Shown here piece by piece: positions 25,265 to 33,104 of a stretch of 64,000 nucleotides of DNA. Numbering within the stretch: position 1 is the first letter of the stretch; each line of letters begins with the position of its first letter. The notes beneath the pieces were generated by a model that had not been told where the DNA came from, did no database searches, and saw nothing but the letters and a program-made list of their open reading frames with translations. This stretch comes from Paraburkholderia agricolaris (GTDB lineage Bacteria; Pseudomonadota; Gammaproteobacteria; Burkholderiales; Burkholderiaceae), in the NCBI RefSeq assembly GCF_009455635.1, contig NZ_QPER01000002.1, positions 1,488,001-1,552,000 on the forward strand, written 5' to 3'. The translations under genes and the position numbers were made by a program.

Positions 25265-26455
25265 CTACTGAAGATTCGCCAAGGTGTGCTGCGCGTATAG
25301 ATCGCGCGCGAAGGCAAGCAACGCTCGGTCGCTGCCGCGCGTGCCGATGAGCGACAGCGCAAGCGGACGATCGATTTCGTCGGTGAATGGCAGCGTGATT
25401 TGCGGCAGGCCGCCAATCGCGGCGATCGAGTTCATCGTGAGCGCAGCTTCATAGAAGCGGCCGATTGCGGCGCCCGATGCGTCTTTCGGCAACAGCGCAA
25501 CGGGCGTGGTCGGCATGAGCAGCACGGCATCGGGTTCGAACATCGCATCCAGCATGCTGCGTAGTTGGCGCTGGGTGGCACGCCATTGCGCGGCCTGCTT
25601 TCGATCGAGCGTCTCCAGCCGCGCAAAGCGGGCCGCAATGGATGGACCGAAACGCGGCCGCGCCGAACGGATCCAGTCGCCGAGCGAGGCGTCGATTTCA
25701 AGGTCCTGCACGGCCTGATAACACGCGAGCCAGCTCGCTTCGTCCCCGGCGAACAGATCGAGCGACGTGTCCGCGCCTAACAATTCAGCTAACGCCTCAA
25801 GGCGTAAAGCATCGTCGGGCTCGTTGCGCGCACGAGCGGCGAACGCCTCGGCGACACGAACCAGGCGCAACGGCTGCCCGGACGAGGAAGCCGCAGAGGG
25901 CGCTTGCGGCAGCAGTACGTCGCCCACCGCGGCAAGCCCATCGATCGATCGCGCGAACCAGCCGACCGTGTCGAAGCACGGGGCGAAGGGCAACACGCCT
26001 TCGAGCGAGATTGCATCGTGACTCGGCCGCATACCCCACAACCCGCAGAACGCAGCGGGAACGCGCACCGAGCCGCCGGTATCGGTGCCTAACGCGAAGT
26101 CCACCTCACCGCCGGCCACTGCCGACGCAGAGCCGCTAGACGATCCGCCTGGCAACGCATGCGGCCAACGCGGATTGAGCGGCGTGCCGTCATGATGGTT
26201 GGCGCCTTCGAGGCTATAGGCTAGTTCGTCGGTAATCGTCTTGCCGTCGAGCGTCGCGCCGGCAGCCAGTAGCGCACCGACACAGGGCGCATGACAGCGC
26301 GCCGGCTCGTGGCTTTCCCGCCAGTCAGGATTGCCGCCACCGGTCGTCACGCCCGCGACGTCGATCAGATCCTTCACCGCAAAGCGCAGGCCATCGAGCG
26401 GCCCGCTCGCAGTCGCAGCCACCCGTACGCGTGGGCCAGAGATAAACGCACTCAT
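25265..26455 (-). CDS. AMI1-like amidase-signature amidase
   Basis: A 396-residue short amidase-signature protein. The triad reads K28 (RFAVKDLIDV), S105 (PGGSSSGS) and S129 (GTDTGGSVRVPA). GNPDWRESHEP, ITDELAYSLEGANHHDGTP and CFDTVGWFAR resemble the plant AMI1 amidase group. The start at 26455 is fixed by an ATGA overlap with the upstream cysteine-hydrolase stop, so the two are translationally coupled; the frame upstream of this is shadow sequence. Its place between a cysteine hydrolase and a GGT-family enzyme suggests one step of stepwise deamidation of a ureide. The exact substrate is unknown. Confidence 0.85.
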   Translation of the reverse strand: MSAFISGPRVRVAATASGPLDGLRFAVKDLIDVAGVTTGGGNPDWRESHEPARCHAPCVGALLAAGATLDGKTITDELAYSLEGANHHDGTPLNPRWPHALPGGSSSGSASAVAGGEVDFALGTDTGGSVRVPAAFCGLWGMRPSHDAISLEGVLPFAPCFDTVGWFARSIDGLAAVGDVLLPQAPSAASSSGQPLRLVRVAEAFAARARNEPDDALRLEALAELLGADTSLDLFAGDEASWLACYQAVQDLEIDASLGDWIRSARPRFGPSIAARFARLETLDRKQAAQWRATQRQLRSMLDAMFEPDAVLLMPTTPVALLPKDASGAAIGRFYEAALTMNSIAAIGGLPQITLPFTDEIDRPLALSLIGTRGSDRALLAFARDLYAQHTLANLQ

Positions 26456-27252
26456 GCAGCATCCGCCAAGGCATCGACGATGCGCGCCGAATCCGTGACG
26501 AAGCCAAAGCACTTCTTCACGTTCCAGACGGTCGCCTCCGTGCAGAACGCCGGCGACGACGTCGCGCAGCAGTCTTCCACCAGCACGCAGCCATAACCGA
26601 GAAAGTTGGCGTCGGTCAGCGAATGCAGCACGCACTGATCGGTGTTCACGCCCGCGAACATCACCGTGCGAATGCCGAGGTTGCGCAGGATGCTGTCGAG
26701 CGGCGTGTCCCAGAAACCGCTGATGCGGTACTTGTCCACGCAGATATCCTCGGGTAGCGGCTTGAGTTCGTCGACCACTGCAGCTGCCCAGGAATCCTTC
26801 TCAAGCACATGCGAGCCGTTGCTCGCGAGCGGTTCGCCGAGGCCTGTGCCAGTTCCGGTCGGCTTATATAGATGCAACTGGTTCGGCGGCATGTTGGCGA
26901 GGTCGGGCCGGTTTCCCCAATTGACCCAGATAACCGGCACGCCGCTGCGACGCAGAGCCGGCAGCAGGCGCTGCAATGGTGCAATCGGCGCGCGGTCCAC
27001 CGCGAAATCGCCCCCAATCTGGGCAACCCATCCTCCGTTGGTGCAGAAATCATTCTGCATGTCGATGACGACGATCGCGGTGCTGCGCAGGTCGATGCGC
27101 ACGTTTTGCGGTTCGCACGACAGCGTCGCGACGATTGGTTCGGGCGGGGGCAAGGACATGTCGACCAGTTTCTCGCTGGCACTCCAGCGAGAGCGGCCGT
27201 CGCGGCCCAACTGGCCGGAAACGCTTGTGCCATATGCGTCGTGTTGTTTCAT
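26452..27252 (-). CDS. Isochorismatase-like cysteine hydrolase, ureide locus module 1
   Basis: A 266-residue cysteine hydrolase. The triad is D64 (VVIDMQNDF), K174 (CVDKYRIS) and C207 (GVNTDQCVLHS). It carries a longer N terminus (~50 residues) than the two paralogues at 38253 and 40625 and lacks their RGEPG and DKPGKG signatures, so its substrate pocket should differ. ATG 27252 has GGAG nine bases upstream. It is first in the minus-strand operon, divergent from the BMP importer, with a weak sigma-54-like element at 27443-27458 upstream. Amides such as biuret, ureidoacrylate and carbamoyl sarcosine are known family substrates; none is proven here. Confidence 0.85.
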   Translation of the reverse strand: MKQHDAYGTSVSGQLGRDGRSRWSASEKLVDMSLPPPEPIVATLSCEPQNVRIDLRSTAIVVIDMQNDFCTNGGWVAQIGGDFAVDRAPIAPLQRLLPALRRSGVPVIWVNWGNRPDLANMPPNQLHLYKPTGTGTGLGEPLASNGSHVLEKDSWAAAVVDELKPLPEDICVDKYRISGFWDTPLDSILRNLGIRTVMFAGVNTDQCVLHSLTDANFLGYGCVLVEDCCATSSPAFCTEATVWNVKKCFGFVTDSARIVDALADAA

Positions 27253-27387
27253 CGGAGGTTCTCCATCGTGTCTGAATCGCCATAAAAATGGTGCTGCCAG
27301 GACCTTGCCGCACGGTGCGTTTGCGGCGCGCAGTCCGTTGTTTCGAGCAGATCGGAACGAAGTCCGGCGTCTGTCAAAAGCACGGCA

Positions 27388-27403
27388 TGGCATCGAAGTT
27401 GCA
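27388..27403 (+). promoter_or_regulatory. Sigma-54-like -24/-12 promoter for BMP importer 1
   Basis: TGGCATCGAAGTTGCA keeps the invariant GG and GC dinucleotides exactly 10 bp apart and matches TGGCA and TTGCA of the consensus. It lies 57 bp ahead of the ATG at 27461. An 11-bp palindrome CGCACGGTGCG at 27309-27319, about 70 bp upstream, is a possible enhancer site. Confidence 0.5.
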
Positions 27404-27442
27404 TCTGTTTCGTTCATGAATAACCTACTTACCCAAACCAAA

Positions 27443-27458
27443 CGCAAGAGGAATGCCA
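27443..27458 (-). promoter_or_regulatory. Weak sigma-54-like element for the divergent hydrolase operon
   Basis: Read on the minus strand this is TGGCATTCCTCTTGCG, with GG and GC exactly 10 bp apart and TGGCA and TTGC matched. It overlaps the ribosome binding site of the divergent gene, so part of the match may be coincidence. Confidence 0.3.
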
Positions 27459-27460
27459 GA

Positions 27461-28438
27461 ATGTCGATCGTCAAGTTCAAAACCCTCGCCACCTGCGTCG
27501 TGGCGCTCGCCGTATCCACCAGCGCGGTTCATGCAGTTGCTGCCGATCCGCTGCGGGTCGGCGTGCTGATTCCCGGTTCGAAATCGGACAAGGGCTGGAT
27601 GGAATCCGGCTACGACGGGCTCGTTGCCGCGCAGAAGGAACTGGGCCCGAAGCTCAAGACGCAGATGATCGAAAACATCAATTACGCCGACATGGAACAG
27701 GCGCTGACCAACCTCGCGTCGAAGAACCAGTTGGTGATCGGTGTGGGCGGGCAGACCCAGGCGTCGGTGCTGAAGATCGCCAAGCGCTTTCCCAATGTGA
27801 GGTTCGCGATCGTCGGCGGCAACAAGGGGCAGGACATGCCGCCGAACGTGGCGGGCTATGACGTCAAGCAGGCGGAGATCGCATACGTCGCCGGCGCGGC
27901 CGCGGCGATGCTGTCGAAGAACGGCGCGGTCAGTTACGTGGGCGGCATGGAGATTCCGTCAATCGTCAACGCCGGCAAGGAGTTCGGCAACGGCGCGCGC
28001 TCCATCAATCCGAAGATCAAGTACTTCGAGAGCTACACGGGCGATTTCGACAATGTTTCGAAGGCGAAGGAGGCCACGCTGGCGGCCATCTCTCAGGGCG
28101 CGGACGTTCACTATCACATCCTCAATCTCGGCTTGCGCGGCATGGAGCAGGCGGCCAACGAGAAGCACACGCATGTGATCGGCAGCTATACCGACCGGTG
28201 CGGCACGGACCCGCTGTATATCGCGTATTCGATTACCGGCGTCGGCTATCAGGTGCAGTATGCAATCGACCAGATGGCGGCCGGCACGTGGCAGCCGGGC
28301 TATAAGGCGTTCGGCCTGGCAATGGGGCCGAAGGCGTCGGGCATGGTTGTCTGCAAGCCGACGCCGGAGATGGCGACGAAAATCAGGCAGATCGAACAGG
28401 ACATCGAGAGCGGCAAGATCAAGGTATCGGAAGGCTGA
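27461..28438 (+). CDS. BMP-family substrate-binding protein, importer 1
   Basis: A 325-residue periplasmic binding protein of the BMP (basic membrane lipoprotein/PnrA) family, with an ordinary signal peptide (MSIVKFKTLATCVVALAVST, cleavage after VAA or AVA). Core motifs are VGVLIPGSKSDKGWMESGYDG, NQLVIGVGGQTQASVLK and AAAAMLSKNGAVSYVGG. No lipobox is present. BMP proteins bind nucleosides, nucleobases or, as with AtzT, cyclic ureide-like compounds. The ATG at 27461 has AAGAGGAA about nine bases upstream; the open frame upstream is not part of the protein. It heads a four-gene importer operon, and its stop is one base before the ATPase start. Confidence 0.88.
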   Translation: MSIVKFKTLATCVVALAVSTSAVHAVAADPLRVGVLIPGSKSDKGWMESGYDGLVAAQKELGPKLKTQMIENINYADMEQALTNLASKNQLVIGVGGQTQASVLKIAKRFPNVRFAIVGGNKGQDMPPNVAGYDVKQAEIAYVAGAAAAMLSKNGAVSYVGGMEIPSIVNAGKEFGNGARSINPKIKYFESYTGDFDNVSKAKEATLAAISQGADVHYHILNLGLRGMEQAANEKHTHVIGSYTDRCGTDPLYIAYSITGVGYQVQYAIDQMAAGTWQPGYKAFGLAMGPKASGMVVCKPTPEMATKIRQIEQDIESGKIKVSEG

Positions 28439-28439
28439 G

Positions 28440-30095
28440 ATGGACGCTACTCCAGCTTCTGCCGCTTGCGCAACGGCGTTTGCCGATGAGGGCGCCATGG
28501 CCCGCGCAAGTCGGGATGCGCCGCGCACCGCCGCGGTCCTGCGCATGGACGGCATCGACAAACGCTTCGGCCAGTTTCAGGCGTTGAGCGATGTCTCGCT
28601 CGAACTCTTCGCGGGCGAAGTGCATTGCCTCCTGGGCGAGAACGGCGCCGGCAAATCGACACTGTGCAACGTGGTGTTCGGCGTGCATCAGCCCGACGCG
28701 GGATCAATGTGGTTGGATGGCGAGCCGTATCAGCCTCACAGTCCACGCGACGCCCTTGCGCACGGCATCGCGATGGTGCATCAGCATTTCAGTCTCGTTG
28801 AAGACGTGAGCGTGCTCGACAACCTGCTGCTCGGCCAGGTACGCGGCTGGCTCGATCGCAAGCGCGAGGCGCAACGGGTGCGCGCGCTGGTGGCTGATCT
28901 GGGGCTCGCGCTTGAACCGGATGCGCGGGTCGCGGATCTGTCGGTCGGCGAAAAACAGCGCGTCGAGATCGTCAAGTGTCTGATCCGTGAGCCTCGACTT
29001 CTCGTGCTGGACGAGCCGACCGCCGTGCTGCTGCCGGCTGAAATCGATGCGTTGCTCGACACCTGTGCGCGGGTTGTCGCGCGCGGTTGCGCGGTTGTAC
29101 TGGTGACGCACAAGCTGGCGGAGATCCGCCGGATCGCAAGCCGCGCGACGGTGCTGCAAAGCGGCCGCGTGGTCGCTCGTTCGAGCACGCCGTCGGCCGA
29201 TGTCGACACGCTCGTGCGGGCCATGATTCAACGGCCGGGGAATGAGGGCCATGAGCTGAACCGTGAGGCGGACCACGACGCGAAGCCCGCGCCGCTGAAA
29301 CCCCGCAGCGCTTCACCTTACGCCAGGCCGCTCGCCGACGAAGCCTTGCAGATCGACGGCCTTACGGTGCGCGATGCCGACGGCGTCACGCGTCTCGAAG
29401 ACTGCACGCTGGTGGTCAACCGCAATGAGATCGTCGGCATCGCGGGCGTGGAGGGCAACGGTCAGAGCGAACTCGGCGCGGTGCTGGCCGGCTTGCAACG
29501 AGCGAGTGCCGGGCGCTTTTTCGTGCAGGGCAAAGACTGCACGCAGGCCGCGCCGCAGATGTTGACGAAGGTGGGTGTCGGCGTGGTACCGGAAGACCGG
29601 CACGCGGTTGGCTGTGTGCCCGACATGAGCCTGACCGAAAACCTCTTTCTCAACCGCCTCGACGACTACACGCGGCGCGGCTTCATGCGCCGTCGCGCGA
29701 TGCGGCGCGACGCCCGCGCGCTGATGCAGCGTTTCGATGTGCGTGCCGCGAGTCCCGACGTCGCGTTTCGCGGTCTGTCGGGCGGCAACCAGCAAAAAGC
29801 GGTGCTGGCGCGCGAGCTCACGCTTGAGGGGCTTGCCGTGCTGGTCGCGGCGCAGCCAACGCGAGGCCTCGACGTCGGCGCGGTCGCGGCGGTGTATGAG
29901 CACATTCGCGCCGCGCGCGACCGGGGCGTTGGCGTATTACTGATCTCGTCTGGACTCGACGAACTGATGACGGTGGCCGACCGCGTCCTCGTCATGTATC
30001 GCGGCCGCATCATGGGCACCTGCGTGCCGGATGCGTCGCAACTCAATCTTCAACGCGAGCGCATTGGCGCATGGATGGCAGGCCAGACAGCATGA
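28440..30095 (+). CDS. Duplicated-NBD ABC ATPase, importer 1 (nucleoside/BMP type)
   Basis: A 551-residue protein with two fused nucleotide-binding domains. The first has Walker [10 protein letters not shown], signature LSVGEKQR and Walker B LLVLDEPTAVLLP. The second has GVEGNGQSEL in place of a full Walker A, signature [15 protein letters not shown] and AAQPTRGLDVG in place of a DEP Walker B. This asymmetric pattern is typical of BMP/nucleoside importers. The start at 28440 follows the binding-protein stop by one base, and the end overlaps the first permease by ATGA. An N-terminal extension of ~30 residues precedes the first domain. Confidence 0.9.
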   Translation: MDATPASAACATAFADEGAMARASRDAPRTAAVLRMDGIDKRFGQFQALSDVSLELFAGEVHCLLGENGAGKSTLCNVVFGVHQPDAGSMWLDGEPYQPHSPRDALAHGIAMVHQHFSLVEDVSVLDNLLLGQVRGWLDRKREAQRVRALVADLGLALEPDARVADLSVGEKQRVEIVKCLIREPRLLVLDEPTAVLLPAEIDALLDTCARVVARGCAVVLVTHKLAEIRRIASRATVLQSGRVVARSSTPSADVDTLVRAMIQRPGNEGHELNREADHDAKPAPLKPRSASPYARPLADEALQIDGLTVRDADGVTRLEDCTLVVNRNEIVGIAGVEGNGQSELGAVLAGLQRASAGRFFVQGKDCTQAAPQMLTKVGVGVVPEDRHAVGCVPDMSLTENLFLNRLDDYTRRGFMRRRAMRRDARALMQRFDVRAASPDVAFRGLSGGNQQKAVLARELTLEGLAVLVAAQPTRGLDVGAVAAVYEHIRAARDRGVGVLLISSGLDELMTVADRVLVMYRGRIMGTCVPDASQLNLQRERIGAWMAGQTA

Positions 30096-31189
30096 CTCCC
30101 ACGACCTCATTAACCACTTTGCCCATCGCCTCATGGCGCGCTTCGCGGCGCGTGCGAACCGCTGCCGTACTGGCGGGCGCGGCGCTCGTCGCGGTTGCGG
30201 CGGCACTGGCGCTGATTGCAATCGTTCATGTGCCGCTCGGCGATGCGCTCGCCGCCTTCGCCGACGGTGCGTGGGGCTCGCCTTACGCGATCGGCGCGTC
30301 GATCAATCGCAGCCTCGTGTTCGCCTTGGTCGGCAGCGGCTTCGTGCTGGCGAACCGCGCGCAGTTGACTAACGTCGGCGGTGAAGGGCAGATCGCGATG
30401 GGCGGCGTCGCCGCCACTGCCGTCAGCCTCTATGGCCACGTCGCGCATTTGCCGCTCGGTCTGCCATTCATCATGCCGATGCTGGCGGCCGCGCTGGCCG
30501 GCGCGGCATGGGGCGCGATTCCTGGCTGGCTGAAAGCGCGCGCCGGCACCAGCGAGGTGATCAGCACCTTGCTGCTGACGTTCATTGCGGTGTGGTTTCT
30601 CTACTGGTGCGTGCAATCCGAAACGCTGCTGCGCCAGCCGATGACCAACGCGGCCACGCTGCCCGAGTCGCTGGATATTCCCGACTCGACCAAACTTCCG
30701 CTGCTGTCGAGCGCAAGCTCCACGGGGCTGCATATCGGTTTGCCGATCACGCTCGTGCTGTGCATCGTGGTGACGCTGGCGCTGGTGTATAGCCGCTTCG
30801 GCATGTATCTGCGCGCAGTCGGCCTGAACGCGCTGGCGGCGCGCCGCGCCGGCATGCCGATCACGTCGACAATCGTCGGCGCGCTGGCATTGGCCGGTGC
30901 GCTCGGCGGTCTCGCTGGCGCATTGATGCTGCAAGGCGATCAATATTCGCTGAAAGCCGGCTTCTCGTCGGGCTATGGTTTTGACGGTCTTGTGGTCGGT
31001 TTGCTCGCGCGCGGCTCGATAACCGGCGTGTGTGCGGCGGCGTTGCTGTTCGGCTTTCTGCGCTCGGGCGGCATCAATATGGAAATGGTCGCATCCGTTC
31101 CGTCGGCGCTGGTGCTGGTGGTGCAGGGCGTCGTGATCGTCGCGCTGGCTGGCGGGTCGCTGTGGCTCGAGCCGAAAGGAGCACGTTGA
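30092..31189 (+). CDS. ABC transporter permease 1, importer 1
   Basis: A 365-residue membrane protein with about 9-10 hydrophobic segments of the BPD_transp_2 (branched-chain/ribose/nucleoside) permease family. NRAQLTNVGGEGQIAMGG and KARAGTSEVISTLLLTFIAV are the conserved cytoplasmic-loop and helix motifs of BMP-associated permeases. The start overlaps the ATPase stop (ATGA), and its stop overlaps the next start (TGATG), so all importer subunits are coupled. It pairs with the 31189-32106 product to form the channel. Confidence 0.9.
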   Translation: MTPTTSLTTLPIASWRASRRVRTAAVLAGAALVAVAAALALIAIVHVPLGDALAAFADGAWGSPYAIGASINRSLVFALVGSGFVLANRAQLTNVGGEGQIAMGGVAATAVSLYGHVAHLPLGLPFIMPMLAAALAGAAWGAIPGWLKARAGTSEVISTLLLTFIAVWFLYWCVQSETLLRQPMTNAATLPESLDIPDSTKLPLLSSASSTGLHIGLPITLVLCIVVTLALVYSRFGMYLRAVGLNALAARRAGMPITSTIVGALALAGALGGLAGALMLQGDQYSLKAGFSSGYGFDGLVVGLLARGSITGVCAAALLFGFLRSGGINMEMVASVPSALVLVVQGVVIVALAGGSLWLEPKGAR

Positions 31190-32106
31190 TGAACGCGGAA
31201 TTCGTAGCGGTTTTCGTTGGCTCCTCAATCCGGTTTGCCGCCCCGCTGATGCTGGCTTCGACGGGTGAACTGATCAGCGAACGGGCCGGCGTGCTCAACA
31301 TGAGCGTGGAGGGCATGATGCTGTCGGGCGCATTTCTCGGCGCGGCGGGTGCATGGGCGACCGGCAATGCGGCGCTGGGTCTCGCGATCGGCATGCTCGG
31401 CGTGCTGCCGATCGCCTTGCTGCAAGCGTTCCTGAGCGTGACGTTGCGCGCCAATCAGATCGTGACGGGCATCGGCATCAACATCCTCGCGCTCGGCGCG
31501 ACGACGCTCGCTTATCGCGAACTGTTCGGCGAACGTTCGAGCGCGGTGATTCCCGGTCTCGCGGGCTGGTCGCCGCCCGGTCTGGGTGCGATTCCGGTCA
31601 TCGGAGAGCCCGTGTTTCACCAGGTGTGGCTCGTCTATCTTGGCCTCGCGATTCTGCTGGCAACCTCGCTCGTGATGCGGCGCACCGCGCTTGGCGTGGC
31701 GCTGCACGCGGTGGGCGCCGCGCCGAGGTCGGTCGATCAGTCGGGGCTCTCGGTGACCCGGCTGCGTTATGGCGCGGTGCTGTTTTCAGGCGTTATGTCG
31801 GGCGCCGCGGGTTGTTTCATTTCGATCGGCGACATTCACACTTTCACCGAAGGGATGACCGGTGGCGCTGGCTACCTGGCGATTGCGGCAATCATCTTCG
31901 GCAACTGGCGGATTGGCCGCACTGCCGGTGCGTGTTTGCTGTTCGGTGCCGCGAGCGCGTTGCAGTTTCAGTTGCCCTTGATCGGTGTGCATGTGCCGAC
32001 TGCGCTACTGGTGATGCTGCCTTATCTGCTTGCGCTGATCGCGGTGGCGGGGCTGATCGGCCGGCAAACCGCGCCGCTTGCGCTAACCCAGCCGTTCCGG
32101 CGCTGA
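31189..32106 (+). CDS. ABC transporter permease 2, importer 1
   Basis: A 305-residue permease of the same family. FAAPLMLASTGELISERAGV then LNMSVEGMMLSGAF is the conserved N-terminal motif of the second BMP permease, followed by LRANQIVTGIGINILALG. The ATG shares its A with the previous stop. It ends the importer operon; the TetR gene follows 84 bp downstream on the same strand. Confidence 0.9.
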   Translation: MNAEFVAVFVGSSIRFAAPLMLASTGELISERAGVLNMSVEGMMLSGAFLGAAGAWATGNAALGLAIGMLGVLPIALLQAFLSVTLRANQIVTGIGINILALGATTLAYRELFGERSSAVIPGLAGWSPPGLGAIPVIGEPVFHQVWLVYLGLAILLATSLVMRRTALGVALHAVGAAPRSVDQSGLSVTRLRYGAVLFSGVMSGAAGCFISIGDIHTFTEGMTGGAGYLAIAAIIFGNWRIGRTAGACLLFGAASALQFQLPLIGVHVPTALLVMLPYLLALIAVAGLIGRQTAPLALTQPFRR

Positions 32107-32190
32107 GGCCGCGCTTACAATCCCGTGAAGTCACGCAGCCCTGACGCATCCATTTGACACAACCCCGCCACCGCCAGGCTTTCCATCGAT

Positions 32191-32877
32191 ATGAAACGTG
32201 CTTCCGCCCGATCGACCTCCGCTGCATCGACCGCGCCCACAACCCAGCGTCAGAAGCTCGCTGCGGCGACCCGCCAGCGCATCTTCAAGATTGCGATCGC
32301 CGAGTTTTCCGACAAGGGGCTAAGCGGCGCGCGCGTGGAGACGATTGCGAGCCGCTCGAAGGTCAACATCCGGATGATTTACCACTACTTCGGCGGCAAG
32401 GAGGCGCTTTATCTGGAGGTGCTCGAGTTCGTGCTGGGGCGCCTGCGGGAAGCCGAACTCAAACTCAAGCTCGATGTCGACCAGATCGAGCCAGTCACGG
32501 CCATCGTGCAGCTTTACGATTTCATCGAGGGGCACTTCGCGACCCATCCCGAACTGTCGAAGCTCCTGTCGTTCGAAAATCTGAACCGCGCCCGGGTGAT
32601 GAAGCGCTCGAGCGCGATTCCGGAAATGTCGTCGCCGGTGTTGAGCCTGCTGCGCACGGTGATCGCGCGTGGCGAAAACGATGGCTCGTTGCGCAAGGAC
32701 ATGGACCCGCTTCATCTGTATGTCGCACTGGTGAGTCTGTGTTCGTTTCACAAGTCGAACGCTTTTACGTTGTCGCGGATTTTCAACACCGACATGCTCG
32801 CCACGCAGTGGCAGGAAGATCACAAGGCGCAGGCACATGAGATGGTGCGCGCGTTTGTCGTCGCCGGTGCGCCGTAA
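32191..32877 (+). CDS. TetR/AcrR-family regulator of the ureide locus
   Basis: A 228-residue TetR-family repressor. The helix-turn-helix lies at about residues 28-75: ARQRIFKIAIAEFSDKG-type helix 1 (here ATRQRIFKIAIAEFSDKGLS), then VETIASRSKVNIRMIYHYFG as the recognition region. The C-terminal ligand domain resembles that of RutR-like regulators, which sense pyrimidines; this similarity is from memory and weak. Position between importer 1 and the atzF operon suggests control of one or both. The palindrome at 33062-33095 is a candidate operator. Confidence 0.85.
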   Translation: MKRASARSTSAASTAPTTQRQKLAAATRQRIFKIAIAEFSDKGLSGARVETIASRSKVNIRMIYHYFGGKEALYLEVLEFVLGRLREAELKLKLDVDQIEPVTAIVQLYDFIEGHFATHPELSKLLSFENLNRARVMKRSSAIPEMSSPVLSLLRTVIARGENDGSLRKDMDPLHLYVALVSLCSFHKSNAFTLSRIFNTDMLATQWQEDHKAQAHEMVRAFVVAGAP

Positions 32878-33042
32878 GCGCCCGGCTCGAATGCAGGGCG
32901 CGGGAGCCCCGAGTTGGGGAGCGCTGCACCATGACGCATTGATTGAAGGACGGGGGTGTGGCCTGTTCTCCTCGCGGGAGGATCGGCGCAAAACCAAACC
33001 TGGTAAGGCTGGCAGCATGTTCGGGCGAACCTGAAAGTCACC

Positions 33043-33058
33043 TGGCATAGCTCCTGCT
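33043..33058 (+). promoter_or_regulatory. Sigma-54-like -24/-12 promoter for the atzF operon
   Basis: TGGCATAGCTCCTGCT has GG and GC exactly 10 bp apart and matches TGGCA and TGCW of the consensus. Transcription would start near 33069, inside the palindrome at 33062-33095, and 36 bp before the atzF GTG. It resembles the element ahead of importer 1. Confidence 0.5.
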
Positions 33059-33061
33059 AAT

Positions 33062-33095
33062 TTGAGTCCAAACTTGTATTCAAGATTGGACTCAA
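33062..33095 (+). promoter_or_regulatory. 34-nt palindrome just upstream of atzF
   Basis: TTGAGTCCAA (33062-33071) pairs with TTGGACTCAA (33086-33095), and inner CTTG (33073-33076) pairs with CAAG (33081-33084) around TATT, with a single A-A mismatch. The right arm touches the Shine-Dalgarno AAGGAAA (33094-33100). It could be a repressor operator over the start site or an RNA hairpin that limits ribosome access. Confidence 0.65.
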
Positions 33096-33104
33096 GGAAA
33101 ACCA

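Noticed and set aside
27309..27319. CGCACGGTGCG as an NtrC enhancer site
   Set aside because: The half-site spacing does not match the NtrC consensus well, so I list it only as a possible site beside the sigma-54 element.
26642..27460. Upstream extension of the importer 1 binding-protein frame
   Set aside because: It overlaps the cysteine hydrolase on the other strand, and a proper signal peptide begins at 27461.
32878..33104. Guanidine-type riboswitch upstream of atzF
   Set aside because: Allophanate and guanidine genes often follow such switches, but I saw neither paired ACGR loops nor the longer ykkC layout. Only a single hairpin is visible.
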